From contig NZ_JACCCO010000001.1 of the NCBI RefSeq assembly GCF_013409935.1, positions 3,534,001-3,598,000 on the forward strand: a stretch of DNA of 64,000 bases, in the 5' to 3' direction. Numbering within the stretch: position 1 is the first letter of the stretch; every line of letters begins with the position of its first letter. The translations under genes were made by a program, and so were the position numbers. Under the pieces are notes generated by a model. The model was not told the DNA's origin. It was given only the letters and a program-made list of their open reading frames with translations, and ran no database searches. The stretch is from Streptosporangium sandarakinum. Lineage in GTDB: Bacteria > Actinomycetota > Actinomycetes > Streptosporangiales > Streptosporangiaceae. This document shows positions 17,122-25,676 of the stretch, one piece after another.

Positions 17122-19203
17122 TCACACCGCCTTCCGGTGGTCGCGGACCACCGATCCGAGATCGTCCAGCGGTACGGCGGGCGCACCCAGCAGACCCGCC
17201 AGCCGCCGCGCCATGCCGAGCCTGACGGAGCCGCCCTCGCAGTCGACGACCACGCTCGCCACGCCCCGCAGCGACCCGGCGGCGCGCTCCACGTCCCCTC
17301 CCGCCGTCGCCCGCCCGTCGGTGACCAGGACCAGCAGCGGGCGCCGCGCGGGATTGCGCATACCCTCCAGACGCAGCACCTCCGCGGCCTTCACCAGCCC
17401 CGCGGCCAGCGGGGTGCGGCCCCCGGTCGGAAGCGTCCGCAGCCGGGCCGCGCCCGCCTCCACGGACGACGTCGGCGGCAGGTCGAGCCGGGCCGAGTCA
17501 CCCCGGAAGGTGACCAGGCCGACCTTGTCCCGGCGCTGGTAGGCGTCCAGCAGCAGGCTCAGCACGGCGGTCTTCACCGCGGTCATGCGTTTCCTTGCGG
17601 CCATCGAGCCGCTGGCGTCGACCACGAACAGGACGAGGTTGCCCTCCTTGCCCTCGCGGACCTTCTCCCGCAGGTCGCCCGCCCGCAGCAGCAGCCCGGC
17701 CGACCGCCGTCCCCGCCGCGCCTGGTGCGGGGCCGCGGCCAGCAGGGTCGCGGGCACGTGCAGGTCGCGGGCCCTGCCCTCCGGCAGGCGGGAGCCGGTG
17801 CTCCGGCCCCGTCCGGTGCGTGCCCGCGAGCGGCGTCCGGCGGCTCCTTCGCCCACGCCGGGGACGGCCAGCAGGCGCACCCGGTAGGGCGCGGCGGCGC
17901 CCGCCGTCTCCTGGGAGGGGTGTCCGGGGCCCGGGACGGCCGGTTCCGGCCCCTGAGCGGCCCGTCCCCGGCCCGGCGCGGCCGATTCCGGACCCGGTGC
18001 GACCGGTTCCGGACCTCGGTCAGCAGGTTCCGGCCCCCGGCCGGCGGGCTCCCCCGGACCTTCCGAGCCGCCCGGACCGGTTTCGGGAAGCCTTCCCCCC
18101 GGCCCCTCCGGGCCGCCGCGCGGACCCGGCTCCGGAGGCGTTCCCCCCGGCGGTTCCGGGGGCGGCTCGTCGCCGCCGTCCCCGGAGGTCCGTTCCAGCA
18201 CGTCCTCCAGCGTGTTCTCGTCCAGTCCCGGCGCGTCGAACGGGTCACGCCGCCGCCGGTGCGGCAGGGCCAGCCGTGCCGCGGCCCGGACGTCCTCCAC
18301 CTCCACGCTCGCCCGGCCGTGCCAGGCCGCGTGCGCCATCGCGGCGTGGGCGGTGACCAGATCGGCGCGCAGGCCGTCCACCTCGAACTCCGCGCAGACG
18401 GCCGCGATCTGCCGCAGCCGGGCGTCGGGCAGGCGGACCGAGGCGAGCAGCTCCCGGGCCGCGGCGATGCGTCCCGCCAGCTCCGCCTCCCGCCCGGCCC
18501 ACCGCTCGGCGAATCCGGCGGGCGAGGACTCGAAGGCCAGCCTCCGGCGGACCACCTCGGCCCGCTCGTCCGGGTCACGCGACGCCTTCACCTCGACGGT
18601 CAACCCGAACCGGTCGAGCAGCTGCGGGCGCAGCTCGCCCTCCTCCGGGTTCATCGTGCCGACCAGCAGGAAACGGGCCGCGTGCCGTACCGACACCGAC
18701 TCACGCTCGACGTAGCAGGTCCCCAGGGCCGCCGCGTCGAGCAGCAGGTCGACCAGGTGGTCGTGCAGCAGGTTGACCTCGTCGACGTAGAGCACCCCGC
18801 GGTGCGCGGCCGCCAGCAGGCCGGGCTCGAACGCCTTCACCCCTTCGGTGAGCGCCCGTTCGACGTCCAGGGAGCCGACCAGCCGGTCCTCCGAGGCGCC
18901 GACCGGCAGCTCCACGAGCGACGCCGCCCGCCGTACCCGCTCCGTGTCCGGAGCGTCCGGAGCGTGCGGGCCGTCGGGGCAGCCGGGGTCTGGGGCGGCC
19001 GGGTCGCAGGCGAAGCGGCAGCCGCGGACGACGTCGACGACCGGCAGCTGGGCCGCCAGCGCCCGCACGATCGTCGACTTGGCGGTGCCCTTCTCGCCGC
19101 GCACCAGCACCCCGCCCACCCGCGGGGAGACGGCGTTGAGGATCAGCGCCAGCTTGAGATCGTCGAGGCCGACCACCGCGCTGAAGGGATAGGTGGCGAT
19201 CAA
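17122..19203 (-). CDS. Cobaltochelatase AAA/vWA subunit (ChlI-ChlD fusion)
   Basis: Magnesium-chelatase-type motor protein that probably works with CobN to insert cobalt, replacing the separate CobS and CobT of proteobacteria. The N-terminal ChlI-like AAA+ module has Walker A GEKGTAKS (36-43), the cysteine cluster C62/C66/C75, Walker B VLYVDEVN (137-144) and the sensor region GTMNPEEGELRPQLLDRFG. A long Pro/Gly/Glu linker (about 350-450), partly a 21-bp DNA repeat, leads to a C-terminal von Willebrand A domain with the metal site D529-x-S-x-S (VVDASGSM) and LVTDGRAT. The start is a TTG overlapping the upstream TGA (TTGA), with GGAAGG seven bases ahead. Length is 693 residues. Confidence 0.9.
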   Translation of the reverse strand: MIATYPFSAVVGLDDLKLALILNAVSPRVGGVLVRGEKGTAKSTIVRALAAQLPVVDVVRGCRFACDPAAPDPGCPDGPHAPDAPDTERVRRAASLVELPVGASEDRLVGSLDVERALTEGVKAFEPGLLAAAHRGVLYVDEVNLLHDHLVDLLLDAAALGTCYVERESVSVRHAARFLLVGTMNPEEGELRPQLLDRFGLTVEVKASRDPDERAEVVRRRLAFESSPAGFAERWAGREAELAGRIAAARELLASVRLPDARLRQIAAVCAEFEVDGLRADLVTAHAAMAHAAWHGRASVEVEDVRAAARLALPHRRRRDPFDAPGLDENTLEDVLERTSGDGGDEPPPEPPGGTPPEPGPRGGPEGPGGRLPETGPGGSEGPGEPAGRGPEPADRGPEPVAPGPESAAPGRGRAAQGPEPAVPGPGHPSQETAGAAAPYRVRLLAVPGVGEGAAGRRSRARTGRGRSTGSRLPEGRARDLHVPATLLAAAPHQARRGRRSAGLLLRAGDLREKVREGKEGNLVLFVVDASGSMAARKRMTAVKTAVLSLLLDAYQRRDKVGLVTFRGDSARLDLPPTSSVEAGAARLRTLPTGGRTPLAAGLVKAAEVLRLEGMRNPARRPLLVLVTDGRATAGGDVERAAGSLRGVASVVVDCEGGSVRLGMARRLAGLLGAPAVPLDDLGSVVRDHRKAV
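17938..18042 (-). repeat. 21-bp minisatellite (about 5 copies) in the ChlI/ChlD linker
   Basis: Five imperfect 21-base units start at 17938, 17959, 17980, 18001 and 18022. They encode a repeated heptapeptide close to R/P-G-P-E-P-A-x in the linker between the AAA+ and vWA modules. The frame is kept throughout. Confidence 0.75.
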
Positions 19204-19748
19204 GTGATGACCTTCCGGTTGACGTGGGCGACGCGCCAGCCGCCGCGTACGGGGACGAGTTCGGTGGTCGAGAGCGGCGCCACGTCGAACCGCGCGGTCT
19301 CCAGCGGGCCGAGGCCGAGCGCGTGGCCCAGCGCCGCCCTGATGACCCCGACGTCGCAGATGACGACGGCCTCGGCCGCGGCGGCGTCGAGCCACCCGGA
19401 CACCCGGGCGGCGAGGCGGGCCAGGCTCTCCCCGCCGTGCGGAGCCGCCCGCGGGTCGCCGAGCCATGCGGCGAGGCCGTCCGGCTCCGTCTCGGCGACC
19501 TTCGCGTACGGCAGGCCGCGCCAGCGGCCGGCGTCCGCCTCGGCGAGCTCCGGCGCGTCGGCCGCCTCGCTCCCGAGGGCGGCGGCGGTCTGCCGTGCGG
19601 CCGTGACCGGCGCGACCCAGGTCACGGCCGCCGCCAGGGCGGGGCCCAGTCTCTCCGCCTTCCGCAGGCTCGCCGCGTCGGCGGGCTCATCCGTCGGAAA
19701 GCACGCCGAACGCGTGCCGGGCGTGCCGGCCTGCCGGACGAACAGCAT
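19200..19748 (-). CDS. Histidine-phosphatase-fold protein without catalytic histidines (cbt operon)
   Basis: The 182-residue protein has the overall layout of the phosphoglycerate-mutase/histidine phosphatase family (CobC-like): MLFVRQAGTPGTR at the N-terminus, APVTAARQTAAAL (about 46-58), LAEADAGRWRGLP (68-80) and VVICDVGVIRAALGHALGL (128-146). The catalytic RHG motif is R5-Q6-A-G here, and the second histidine of the usual SHGGVIR is D132 (CDVGVIR); the first arginine of the SPxxRAxQT motif is also changed. Phosphatase activity is therefore unlikely, and a binding or structural role is inferred. ATG 19748 lies five bases after the cbtA stop, and the TGA overlaps the TTG of the chelatase gene. 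Confidence 0.75.
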   Translation of the reverse strand: MLFVRQAGTPGTRSACFPTDEPADAASLRKAERLGPALAAAVTWVAPVTAARQTAAALGSEAADAPELAEADAGRWRGLPYAKVAETEPDGLAAWLGDPRAAPHGGESLARLAARVSGWLDAAAAEAVVICDVGVIRAALGHALGLGPLETARFDVAPLSTTELVPVRGGWRVAHVNRKVIT

Positions 19749-19753
19749 CCCGT

Positions 19754-20542
19754 TCAGCCGCTCGACGGGGCCGGCGAGAGCGCGGACCGCCCCGCCACCC
19801 GGTCGCCGACCCAGCCGAACAGCACGCCGAAGGCCGTCCAGAAGACGAGCTGCGTGCCCAGCGAGGCCAGCCGGAAGTTCCACAGCAGCGAGGCGGGGAA
19901 CCCCTCGGGAACCTCGTCGACCGTCGGCAGCAGCAGCCACGCCGCGACGACGGGCACCAGGAACGCGACGCCGGCGGCCACCCGGCGCTGCCACGGCCCG
20001 GCGGTGACCCTTCTGGCGGTGGCCACCGCCACCGCGACGGCCGCCAGCCCGACGATGACCATCACCACGTACAGGGCCGTCCGGCTGTTGATCGTCTCGG
20101 GATCGCCCACCGCAGGCGGGTTGGCCGGATATTTCAGGAATGGGACAAGAATGACCGCGACGAACGCCGTCGCCGCCGAGGCGAGCGCCAGCGCGCCGTC
20201 ACCGCGGGGCCCGAACCGGCCGCGGAGACCGGCGAACACGAGGGCGAACACCCCGCCCACGGCCAGGCCGTACAGCCCGATCGCGAGGAAGAGTCCGGCC
20301 TTCTGCACGGGCCGGCCGACGACGGCCTCCTCGCCGTGGTGGTGACCCGCCGCCCCGGCATGGTCGTGGCCCGCCTCCCCGGCGGACGCGGGCGCGGGTT
20401 CGGGTTCGGCCGCCACCGCGGCCTCCTCCAGGGCGATGGCGGCGTCCACGCGCGGCTCTCCGAAGACGAAGGCGAACGTGCCCGCGACGAATCCGGCCAG
20501 GAGCCCTATGAGCAGGCCCCTGACCACCAGGGTGCGAATCAT
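19754..20542 (-). CDS. cbtA: CbtA, predicted cobalt transporter membrane subunit
   Basis: Predicted integral membrane protein of the CbtAB family, linked to cobalt uptake by its constant association with B12 riboswitches and cob genes. The 262 residues contain about six hydrophobic segments (first at 5-26; last near 225-245). Between the first and second there is a histidine-rich loop with H59, H61 and H67-H69, a likely metal-binding site. Conserved blocks include FLKYPANPPAVGDPETI near 140. It lies eight bases downstream of cbtB in an operon that continues into the cobaltochelatase subunit, cobO and cobB. Confidence 0.9.
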   Translation of the reverse strand: MIRTLVVRGLLIGLLAGFVAGTFAFVFGEPRVDAAIALEEAAVAAEPEPAPASAGEAGHDHAGAAGHHHGEEAVVGRPVQKAGLFLAIGLYGLAVGGVFALVFAGLRGRFGPRGDGALALASAATAFVAVILVPFLKYPANPPAVGDPETINSRTALYVVMVIVGLAAVAVAVATARRVTAGPWQRRVAAGVAFLVPVVAAWLLLPTVDEVPEGFPASLLWNFRLASLGTQLVFWTAFGVLFGWVGDRVAGRSALSPAPSSG

Positions 20543-20550
20543 TTCCGCCC

Positions 20551-20742
20551 CTAGTGACAGGGCACGCCGAGCAGGTGCCGCCCGTCGTGCATGAGTTCGT
20601 GGAGGAACGTGCCGGTCTGCGAGACCGCGCCGTTGTCCATCAGAACCAGGTAGACGACCAGCAGCAGCACCGGTACGGCCAGCAACAGCCAGGGGCGCAG
20701 GTGCGGCAGGGGTACAGCGGAAGGAGCGGAGATGTCGCTCAT
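20551..20742 (-). CDS. cbtB: CbtB, small cobalt-transport-associated protein
   Basis: A 63-residue single-span membrane protein (hydrophobic segment about 17-36). Its C-terminus carries the metal-binding signature H48-x3-H52-D-x2-H56-x5-C62-H63 (HELMHDGRHLLGVPCH), which defines CbtB. It is the first gene after a cobalamin riboswitch and is followed closely by cbtA. GAGGAG precedes the ATG by about five bases. Its role in cobalt uptake is a family-level inference. Confidence 0.92.
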   Translation of the reverse strand: MSDISAPSAVPLPHLRPWLLLAVPVLLLVVYLVLMDNGAVSQTGTFLHELMHDGRHLLGVPCH

Positions 20743-20761
20743 CAGTGCCTCCTCAGGGATG

Positions 20762-20890
20762 ACGCGTCCCGATCAGTGAGGTCACGATCGCCCGAGCGAC
20801 CTGGCTCCCGGGATCTTGGTCCCGGATACAGTGGCGCGTCCGCACCGGCATCTCACCGGATTTCCCTCGGACAACCGTGAAATCTACCGG
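20762..20890 (-). ncRNA. Cobalamin riboswitch upstream of cbtB
   Basis: Read on the minus strand, the leader has GGGAAATCCGGTGAGATGCC, then GCGGACGCGCCACTGTAT and the B12 box GGAGCCAGGTCGCTC, all in correct order. It ends about 20 bases before the cbtB ATG and close to its GAGGAG site. It should shut down cobalt uptake and the downstream chelatase, cobO and cobB when coenzyme B12 is plentiful. The upstream boundary is approximate. Confidence 0.9.
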
Positions 20891-20983
20891 AACGTATATC
20901 TTTCCCCCGATCGCGTCAACATCAGCGCTCGCCCCGGAGATCGCTTCGCAGATCGCCGTGAAGATCGCCCCAGAGCTCGACGG

Positions 20984-21565
20984 TCAGCCGAAGTCGATCG
21001 ACCGGAGCCGGCTCGCGACGCTCCGGTCGATCACCGTCGCCCCCGAGGCCGGAACCGGCCTCCCGGCCCGCACCCGGCCGACCAGCGCCTCCCAGCGGCG
21101 GCGGTGCCGGTCGAACGTGACCTCGTCCACCACCCGGCCGCGGGCGTGCTGACCGGCCAGCGCCGTCTCCGGTGCCACGTCGAGCATCAGCAGGTGCAGC
21201 CGCGCCCCGGCTCGGCGCGCCAGCAGGGCGAAGCCGTACAGCACGAGCGGACTGCATCCCCGGTTGTGGGCGATCACCGGGTATCCGCGGGCGACCGAGC
21301 GACCGATCCGCCAGACGTGGGTGGCGAACACGACGGCGCGACGCACCCGTGCGGGGGCCGACGGCAGCCGCCCCGCCCACCGGTTGCGCGACTGGTGGGA
21401 GTCGATCACCACCGTGCCCCCGACGACGACGGGATCGCTCGCCGCCGCGTCGAGGCCGTACAACCGCGACAGCAGGGTGGTCTTCCCCGCACCCGGCAGC
21501 CCCGTCAGGATCACCAGGGAGCGGGCGGGATAACGCAACGTCTGGTTTTTCAGGGGAACCGACAT
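20984..21565 (-). CDS. P-loop NTPase / kinase-like protein of unknown function
   Basis: A 193-residue cytosolic protein with a clear Walker A motif near the N-terminus (TGLPGAGKTTLLSRLY) and the layout of small nucleotide- or shikimate-kinase-like P-loop proteins: an acidic/His strand (VVIDSHQSRNRW), an AHNRGCSPLVLYGFALLARR helix, and an arginine-rich lid-like region (FDRHRRRWEALVGRVRAG). The substrate is not recognisable. ATG 21565 (MSVPLKNQTLRYP) is preferred, with a weak GGAA eight bases upstream; a GTG at 21604 would add 13 residues. It stands alone between the cbtB riboswitch and the PRPP synthetase gene. Confidence 0.7.
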   Translation of the reverse strand: MSVPLKNQTLRYPARSLVILTGLPGAGKTTLLSRLYGLDAAASDPVVVGGTVVIDSHQSRNRWAGRLPSAPARVRRAVVFATHVWRIGRSVARGYPVIAHNRGCSPLVLYGFALLARRAGARLHLLMLDVAPETALAGQHARGRVVDEVTFDRHRRRWEALVGRVRAGRPVPASGATVIDRSVASRLRSIDFG

Positions 21566-21666
21566 GATCTGTTCCAACGAATCCGCGGGAGAGAAGTTCC
21601 GCACCCGGCCGGGTGGCCGGCCCCGCGCCGCTCCGCCGTACGGGAGGCCGAGCCGGGCGGCGCCGG

Positions 21667-22611
21667 TCAGGGCGCGTCGAACAGGGCGCTGACCGACTCG
21701 CCGTCGTGGATGCGGCGCATGGCCTCGGCGAACGCGGGGGCGACCGACAGGACGTGGAGCCCGGACCCGGGCCCGGCCTCGGGAAGCGGCACGGTGTCGG
21801 TGCAGACGATCTCCTCGACCTCGGGCCGGCCGCCGATGCGCTCGACGGCCCCGGCGGCGAAGAGACCGTGCGTGCAGGCCACGCGGACCGAGCCGGCCCC
21901 GAGCTCGCGGAGCCGGTCGAGCAGCTCCAGCACGGTCGTCCCCCGGGCGATCTCGTCGTCCACGACGATGACGTCCCGGCCCGCGACGTCGCCGATCACC
22001 GAGCCGATGACGACGCGGTCGTCGCTGAGCCGCTGCTTGGCGCCCATCGCGACGCCGACGCCCAGGAGGCGGGCGAAGGCCGCGGCCTGCTTGGCGTAGC
22101 CGAGGTCGGGGGAGACGACGACCGTGCCGGACAGGTCGTAGCGGCGGAAGTACGCCGCCAGCTCGCGCAGGGCGTGCAGGTGGTCCACCGGGACGCTGAA
22201 GAAGCCGTGCACCTGGGGCGAGTGCAGCGCCATCGTGAGCACCCGGTCCGCCCCCGCGGTCACCAGGAGGTCGGCGACCAGGCGTCCCCCGATGGAGATG
22301 CGCGGGGCGTCCTTCTTGTCCGACCGGGCGTAGGCGTAGTGCGGCATCACCACGGTCGTCCGGGCCGCCGAGGCGCCCCTGGCGGCGTCCAGCATGAGGA
22401 GCAGCTCGACGAGGTTCTCCTGGACCGGCGGGACGAGGGGCTGGATGATGAAGACGTCCCGCTCCCGGCAGTTCGCCGGCAGCTGCACCTCCAGGCAGTC
22501 GTTGGCGAAGCGGGTGACCCGGGCCGGGTGCGGCCGCGTCCCGAGGTGCGAGCAGATGTCGGCGGCCAGCCGGGGGTGGGCGCCGCCGCTGAACACGGTG
22601 ATGTCTCGCAC
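21667..22611 (-). CDS. prs: Ribose-phosphate pyrophosphokinase (PRPP synthetase)
   Basis: Makes phosphoribosyl pyrophosphate from ribose 5-phosphate and ATP for nucleotide, histidine and tryptophan synthesis. The 314 residues contain the ribose-phosphate kinase N-terminal block (FSGGAHPRLAADICSHLG), VFIIQPLVPP, MPHYAYARSDKKDAPRISIG (about 90-109) and VVVSPDLGYAKQAAAFA. The PRPP loop reads VIVVDDEIARGTT instead of the common VDDMIDTGGT type, so this may be a divergent or secondary paralogue. GTG 22611 has GAGGAG six bases upstream. A 14-bp perfect palindrome lies 28 bases upstream of the start. Confidence 0.88.
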   Translation of the reverse strand: MRDITVFSGGAHPRLAADICSHLGTRPHPARVTRFANDCLEVQLPANCRERDVFIIQPLVPPVQENLVELLLMLDAARGASAARTTVVMPHYAYARSDKKDAPRISIGGRLVADLLVTAGADRVLTMALHSPQVHGFFSVPVDHLHALRELAAYFRRYDLSGTVVVSPDLGYAKQAAAFARLLGVGVAMGAKQRLSDDRVVIGSVIGDVAGRDVIVVDDEIARGTTVLELLDRLRELGAGSVRVACTHGLFAAGAVERIGGRPEVEEIVCTDTVPLPEAGPGSGLHVLSVAPAFAEAMRRIHDGESVSALFDAP

Positions 22612-22638
22612 GGGCCGCTCCTCGTCGTGAAGGTGGTG

Positions 22639-22652
22639 CCTCACCGGTGAGG
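22639..22652. promoter_or_regulatory. Perfect 14-bp palindrome upstream of the PRPP synthetase gene
   Basis: CCTCACCGGTGAGG is fully self-complementary and lies 28 bases before the GTG of the PRPP synthetase gene, embedded in a slightly longer imperfect inverted repeat (GGTGCC...GGCGCC-like ends). The position suits a repressor operator or an mRNA hairpin near the ribosome site. No regulator is known from the sequence. Confidence 0.4.
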
Positions 22653-22889
22653 GCGCCTCCTGCCGAAAGGGCCGCCGCCCTCGTCCGGGGAGCCCGCGCC
22701 TCGACCGTCGCGGCCGGTACCGAAGCCGTCGCAGGGAGCGACGCGGCGGGCGGCGCGGCCGCACCGGGCCGGTGGGACCCGCCCGGACCGCACCGGATCG
22801 GGCGGCCCGCTGACCAGGTGATATCCCGCGCGACCAGAAAAGAAACTTTGTCTAACGTTTAATTCATCGCGTGCGGAAAACAGTTCTTG

Positions 22890-24524
22890 ATGCAGGAACG
22901 CTGGTATCGCAACGCAGCCATCTACTCACTGGACGTCTGCACGTTCCAGGACTCCAACGACGACGGGTTCGGTGACCTCCCCGGGCTCATCAGCCGCCTG
23001 GACTACCTGTCCCGGCTCGGCGTCACCGCCCTGTGGCTCAGTCCCATCCATCCATCCCCCCGCCGCGACGGCGGCTACGACGTGGTGGACCACTATGGCG
23101 TCGACCCGCGCTTCGGCAGCATGGGGGACTTCGCCGAACTGCTCAACCAGGCCGACGAACGAGGGCTGCGAATCATGATCGACCTCGTCGTCAACCACAC
23201 CAGCGACGAGCACCCCTGGTTCCAGGCCGCCCGGTCCAGCCCCGACTCCCCGTTCCGCGACTGGTACGTCTGGTCCGAGGAGGAGCCCGCCGACCGGTGG
23301 CGCGGCGCCGTCTTCCCCGACGTGGAGCCCGAGTCGTGGTCCTACGACGAGAAGGCCGGCGCCTGGTTCCGGCACCGCTTCTACCGCTTCGAGCCCGACC
23401 TCAACACCAGCAACCCCCAGGTGCGGGCGGAGATCCGCAAGATCGCGGCGTTCTGGCTGCGGCTGGGGGTGTCCGGGTTCCGCGTCGACGCCGCGCCGTT
23501 CCTCATCGAGGACAAGACGCCCGGCCGCCACTACCGCCGCGACTACGAGTTCCTGCGCGACCTGCGCGACACCCTGTCGTGGCAGAAAGGCGACGCGGTC
23601 ATGCTGGCCGAGGCCAACGTGGCCGACGACGAGCTGCTGGAGTACTTCGGGGAGGCCGACGGCAGCGCCAGCCGTATCCTCATGCTCTTCGCCTTCCGCC
23701 TCAACCAGGCCGTCATGCTGGCCCTGGCCCGCCGGGACGCGCAGCCGATCCGCGACGTCCTGCGGGAGCTGCCGGAGCTGCCGCAGCACGCCCAGTGGGC
23801 CACCTTCCTGCGCAACCACGACGAGGTGGACCTGGGCCGGCTGACCGAGGAGGAACGGCAGGACGTCTTCGCCGCGTTCGGCCCCGACCCCGGCATGCAG
23901 CTCTACGATCGCGGCATCCGGCGGCGGCTGGCCCCCATGCTCGACGGCGACCAGCGCCGGCTGCGGATGGCCTACAGCCTGCAGTTCACCATGCCGGGCA
24001 CACCGGTGGTCCGCTACGGCGACGAGATCGGCATGGGCGAGGACCTGTCCCTGCCCGAGCGCACCGCCATCCGCACCCCGATGCAGTGGTCCGGCGCGCC
24101 CGGCGCGGGCTTCACCTCCGGCGATGCGACCGACACGCCGCTGATCACCGAGGGCCCCTACGCGGTGGACAGGGTCAACGTCACCGACCAGCGGCGGGAC
24201 CCCGACAGCCTGCTCATGTGGTTCGAACGCATCCTGCACACGCTGCGCGAGTGCAAGGAGATCGGGACCGGCCACCACGAGGTCCTCGACGCGGGACCGC
24301 CGCACGTGCTGGTGCACCGCGCGACCTCCCCCTCCGGGGCCATGCTGTTCCTGCACAACCTGGGCTCCGAGCCCTGCCGCGTCGCGGTGGACCCGCAGCC
24401 GGAGCAGGACGACCCGCCGCTGAACATCACCGCCGACGCCGACTACGGCTCCGAGGTCGATCTCGGCGCGCTCGACCTGAACGGCTACGGCTTCCGCTGG
24501 ATCCGGCTGCGCCGCGACCCGTGA
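22890..24524 (+). CDS. Trehalose-synthase-like alpha-glucosidase, glycoside hydrolase family 13
   Basis: A 544-residue GH13 enzyme close to trehalose synthase (maltose/trehalose interconversion). It begins WYRNAAIYSLDVCTFQDSNDDGFGDLPGL, typical of the TreS/alpha-glucosidase group, and has the four GH13 regions: DLVVNHTS, GFRVDAAPF with nucleophile D200, MLAEAN with the general acid Glu, and FLRNHDEVDL with the transition-state Asp. FTMPGTPVVRYGDEIGMGEDL is also TreS-like. ATG 22890 follows directly on a TTG that could also serve. The upstream AT-rich stretch (about 22838-22868) stands out in this GC-rich DNA and probably holds the promoter. TreS versus another alpha-glucosidase cannot be settled by eye. 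Confidence 0.8.
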   Translation: MQERWYRNAAIYSLDVCTFQDSNDDGFGDLPGLISRLDYLSRLGVTALWLSPIHPSPRRDGGYDVVDHYGVDPRFGSMGDFAELLNQADERGLRIMIDLVVNHTSDEHPWFQAARSSPDSPFRDWYVWSEEEPADRWRGAVFPDVEPESWSYDEKAGAWFRHRFYRFEPDLNTSNPQVRAEIRKIAAFWLRLGVSGFRVDAAPFLIEDKTPGRHYRRDYEFLRDLRDTLSWQKGDAVMLAEANVADDELLEYFGEADGSASRILMLFAFRLNQAVMLALARRDAQPIRDVLRELPELPQHAQWATFLRNHDEVDLGRLTEEERQDVFAAFGPDPGMQLYDRGIRRRLAPMLDGDQRRLRMAYSLQFTMPGTPVVRYGDEIGMGEDLSLPERTAIRTPMQWSGAPGAGFTSGDATDTPLITEGPYAVDRVNVTDQRRDPDSLLMWFERILHTLRECKEIGTGHHEVLDAGPPHVLVHRATSPSGAMLFLHNLGSEPCRVAVDPQPEQDDPPLNITADADYGSEVDLGALDLNGYGFRWIRLRRDP

Positions 24525-24650
24525 GGCCCTCGGGACCGGCCGCCGTCCCCGGACCGTCCCGGCCGCGCGGGCCGGCCCCGTGGGGCGCCGACCGGCCGGG
24601 AGGCACGAGCCGTACGGCGGGCCTGCCGTACGGCGGGCGGGTGCGCCGGG

Positions 24651-25676
24651 TCAGGGGCCGCTGATGCGGCGCTCGCCCTTCGTGGTGATGACGAACACCT
24701 GCCAGTTGTAGTACGCGTAGTAGTTGCGCGGGTCCCGCTTGATCTGGCGGGCGTGCAGCAGGATGGCGTCGACGTACGCCCGGGAGTGGTTGTAGGCGTA
24801 CAGCGCCCGCCGGTAGTCGCGGGGCGCGCCCGAGGCGTGCAGGTAGTTGGCGGCGGCCATGACGGCGTCCCCGGGGTCGTGGACGTCGCCGCCCATGCCG
24901 TACGCCTTCCACGTTCCCGGCATGAACTGCATCGGGCCCTGCGCCCCCACGTAGCTCGGCGACCGCACCCGGCCGAACTTCGTCTCGGCGAACATCACCG
25001 ACGCCAGGACCTCCCACTCGACGCCGAACCGGCGCTCGGCCTTCTTGAAGTGGCGGAGGAGGGCGGACGCGGCCGGCGGCTCCTCGATGCGGAACTTCGA
25101 GGCGTCCTTGACCGGGTGGGCCAGCTCCAGCAGCCCGCGGATGGCGGTCGTGTTGTCGCGGGCCTCGGCGGCGAGCCTGGCCGGCAGTCGGGCGAAGGCG
25201 CGGGAGGCCACGCCGGGGTTGCGGGCGGTGAAGCGGTAGATCCGCTGCTGGTACAGCGCCTGCAGCACGACCGCCCGCGGCGGGCCGCCCTTCGCGGTCC
25301 CGCCGTCGCCGGTCCAGTCGTCGATGGCGTCGTGGAGCCGCCGCGTGGTGGTCTCCAGCGCCTTGGCGAGCTTCGCCGGGTCCCGGGGGATCCGCTCGTC
25401 GGGAGCGGGCGGGGCCGCCTCGTCCGGTGACGCGGACGGCGCCGCCGCCCGTCCTCCGGCTTCCCCGCTCTCCCCGGTTTTCCCGGTTTTCCCAGGTTTC
25501 CCGGTGGACGGCGAGGGCGGCGGGGTCCGCTCCGCGGCGGACGCCGGGGCGGACGGGGCCGCCGCGGCCGTGCCCGCGGGGTCCGTGCCACAGGCGGCGA
25601 GCGCGGCGACGGCGAGCAGCGCGGCCCAGGACGCGAGGCGCCCCCGGCGCCGGCTGATCTCCGTACCGCTGTCCAT
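24651..25676 (-). CDS. Secreted lytic murein transglycosylase lipoprotein
   Basis: Probably cleaves peptidoglycan at the outer face of the membrane. The 341 residues start with a basic stretch and a lipoprotein signal peptide ending in the lipobox LAAC (about 25-28), then a low-complexity Pro/Ser/Gly/Lys linker (about 30-95). A helical region follows, and the C-terminal SLT-type domain (about 225-330) has the catalytic-Glu motif VMFAETKFG, GAQGPMQFMPGTW, GDVHDPGDAVMAAANYL and ALYAYNHSRAYVDAIL. ATG 25676 is preferred; the frame is open 12 codons further upstream. The 366-bp divergent spacer to fhuF contains two iron boxes. Confidence 0.85.
   Translation of the reverse strand: MDSGTEISRRRGRLASWAALLAVAALAACGTDPAGTAAAAPSAPASAAERTPPPSPSTGKPGKTGKTGESGEAGGRAAAPSASPDEAAPPAPDERIPRDPAKLAKALETTTRRLHDAIDDWTGDGGTAKGGPPRAVVLQALYQQRIYRFTARNPGVASRAFARLPARLAAEARDNTTAIRGLLELAHPVKDASKFRIEEPPAASALLRHFKKAERRFGVEWEVLASVMFAETKFGRVRSPSYVGAQGPMQFMPGTWKAYGMGGDVHDPGDAVMAAANYLHASGAPRDYRRALYAYNHSRAYVDAILLHARQIKRDPRNYYAYYNWQVFVITTKGERRISGP

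Noticed and set aside
24601..24650. Direct repeat GCCGTACGGCGGGC twice after the GH13 gene.
   Set aside because: CGTACGGCG-type words recur all over this genome as a base-composition effect; nothing else supports a functional element.
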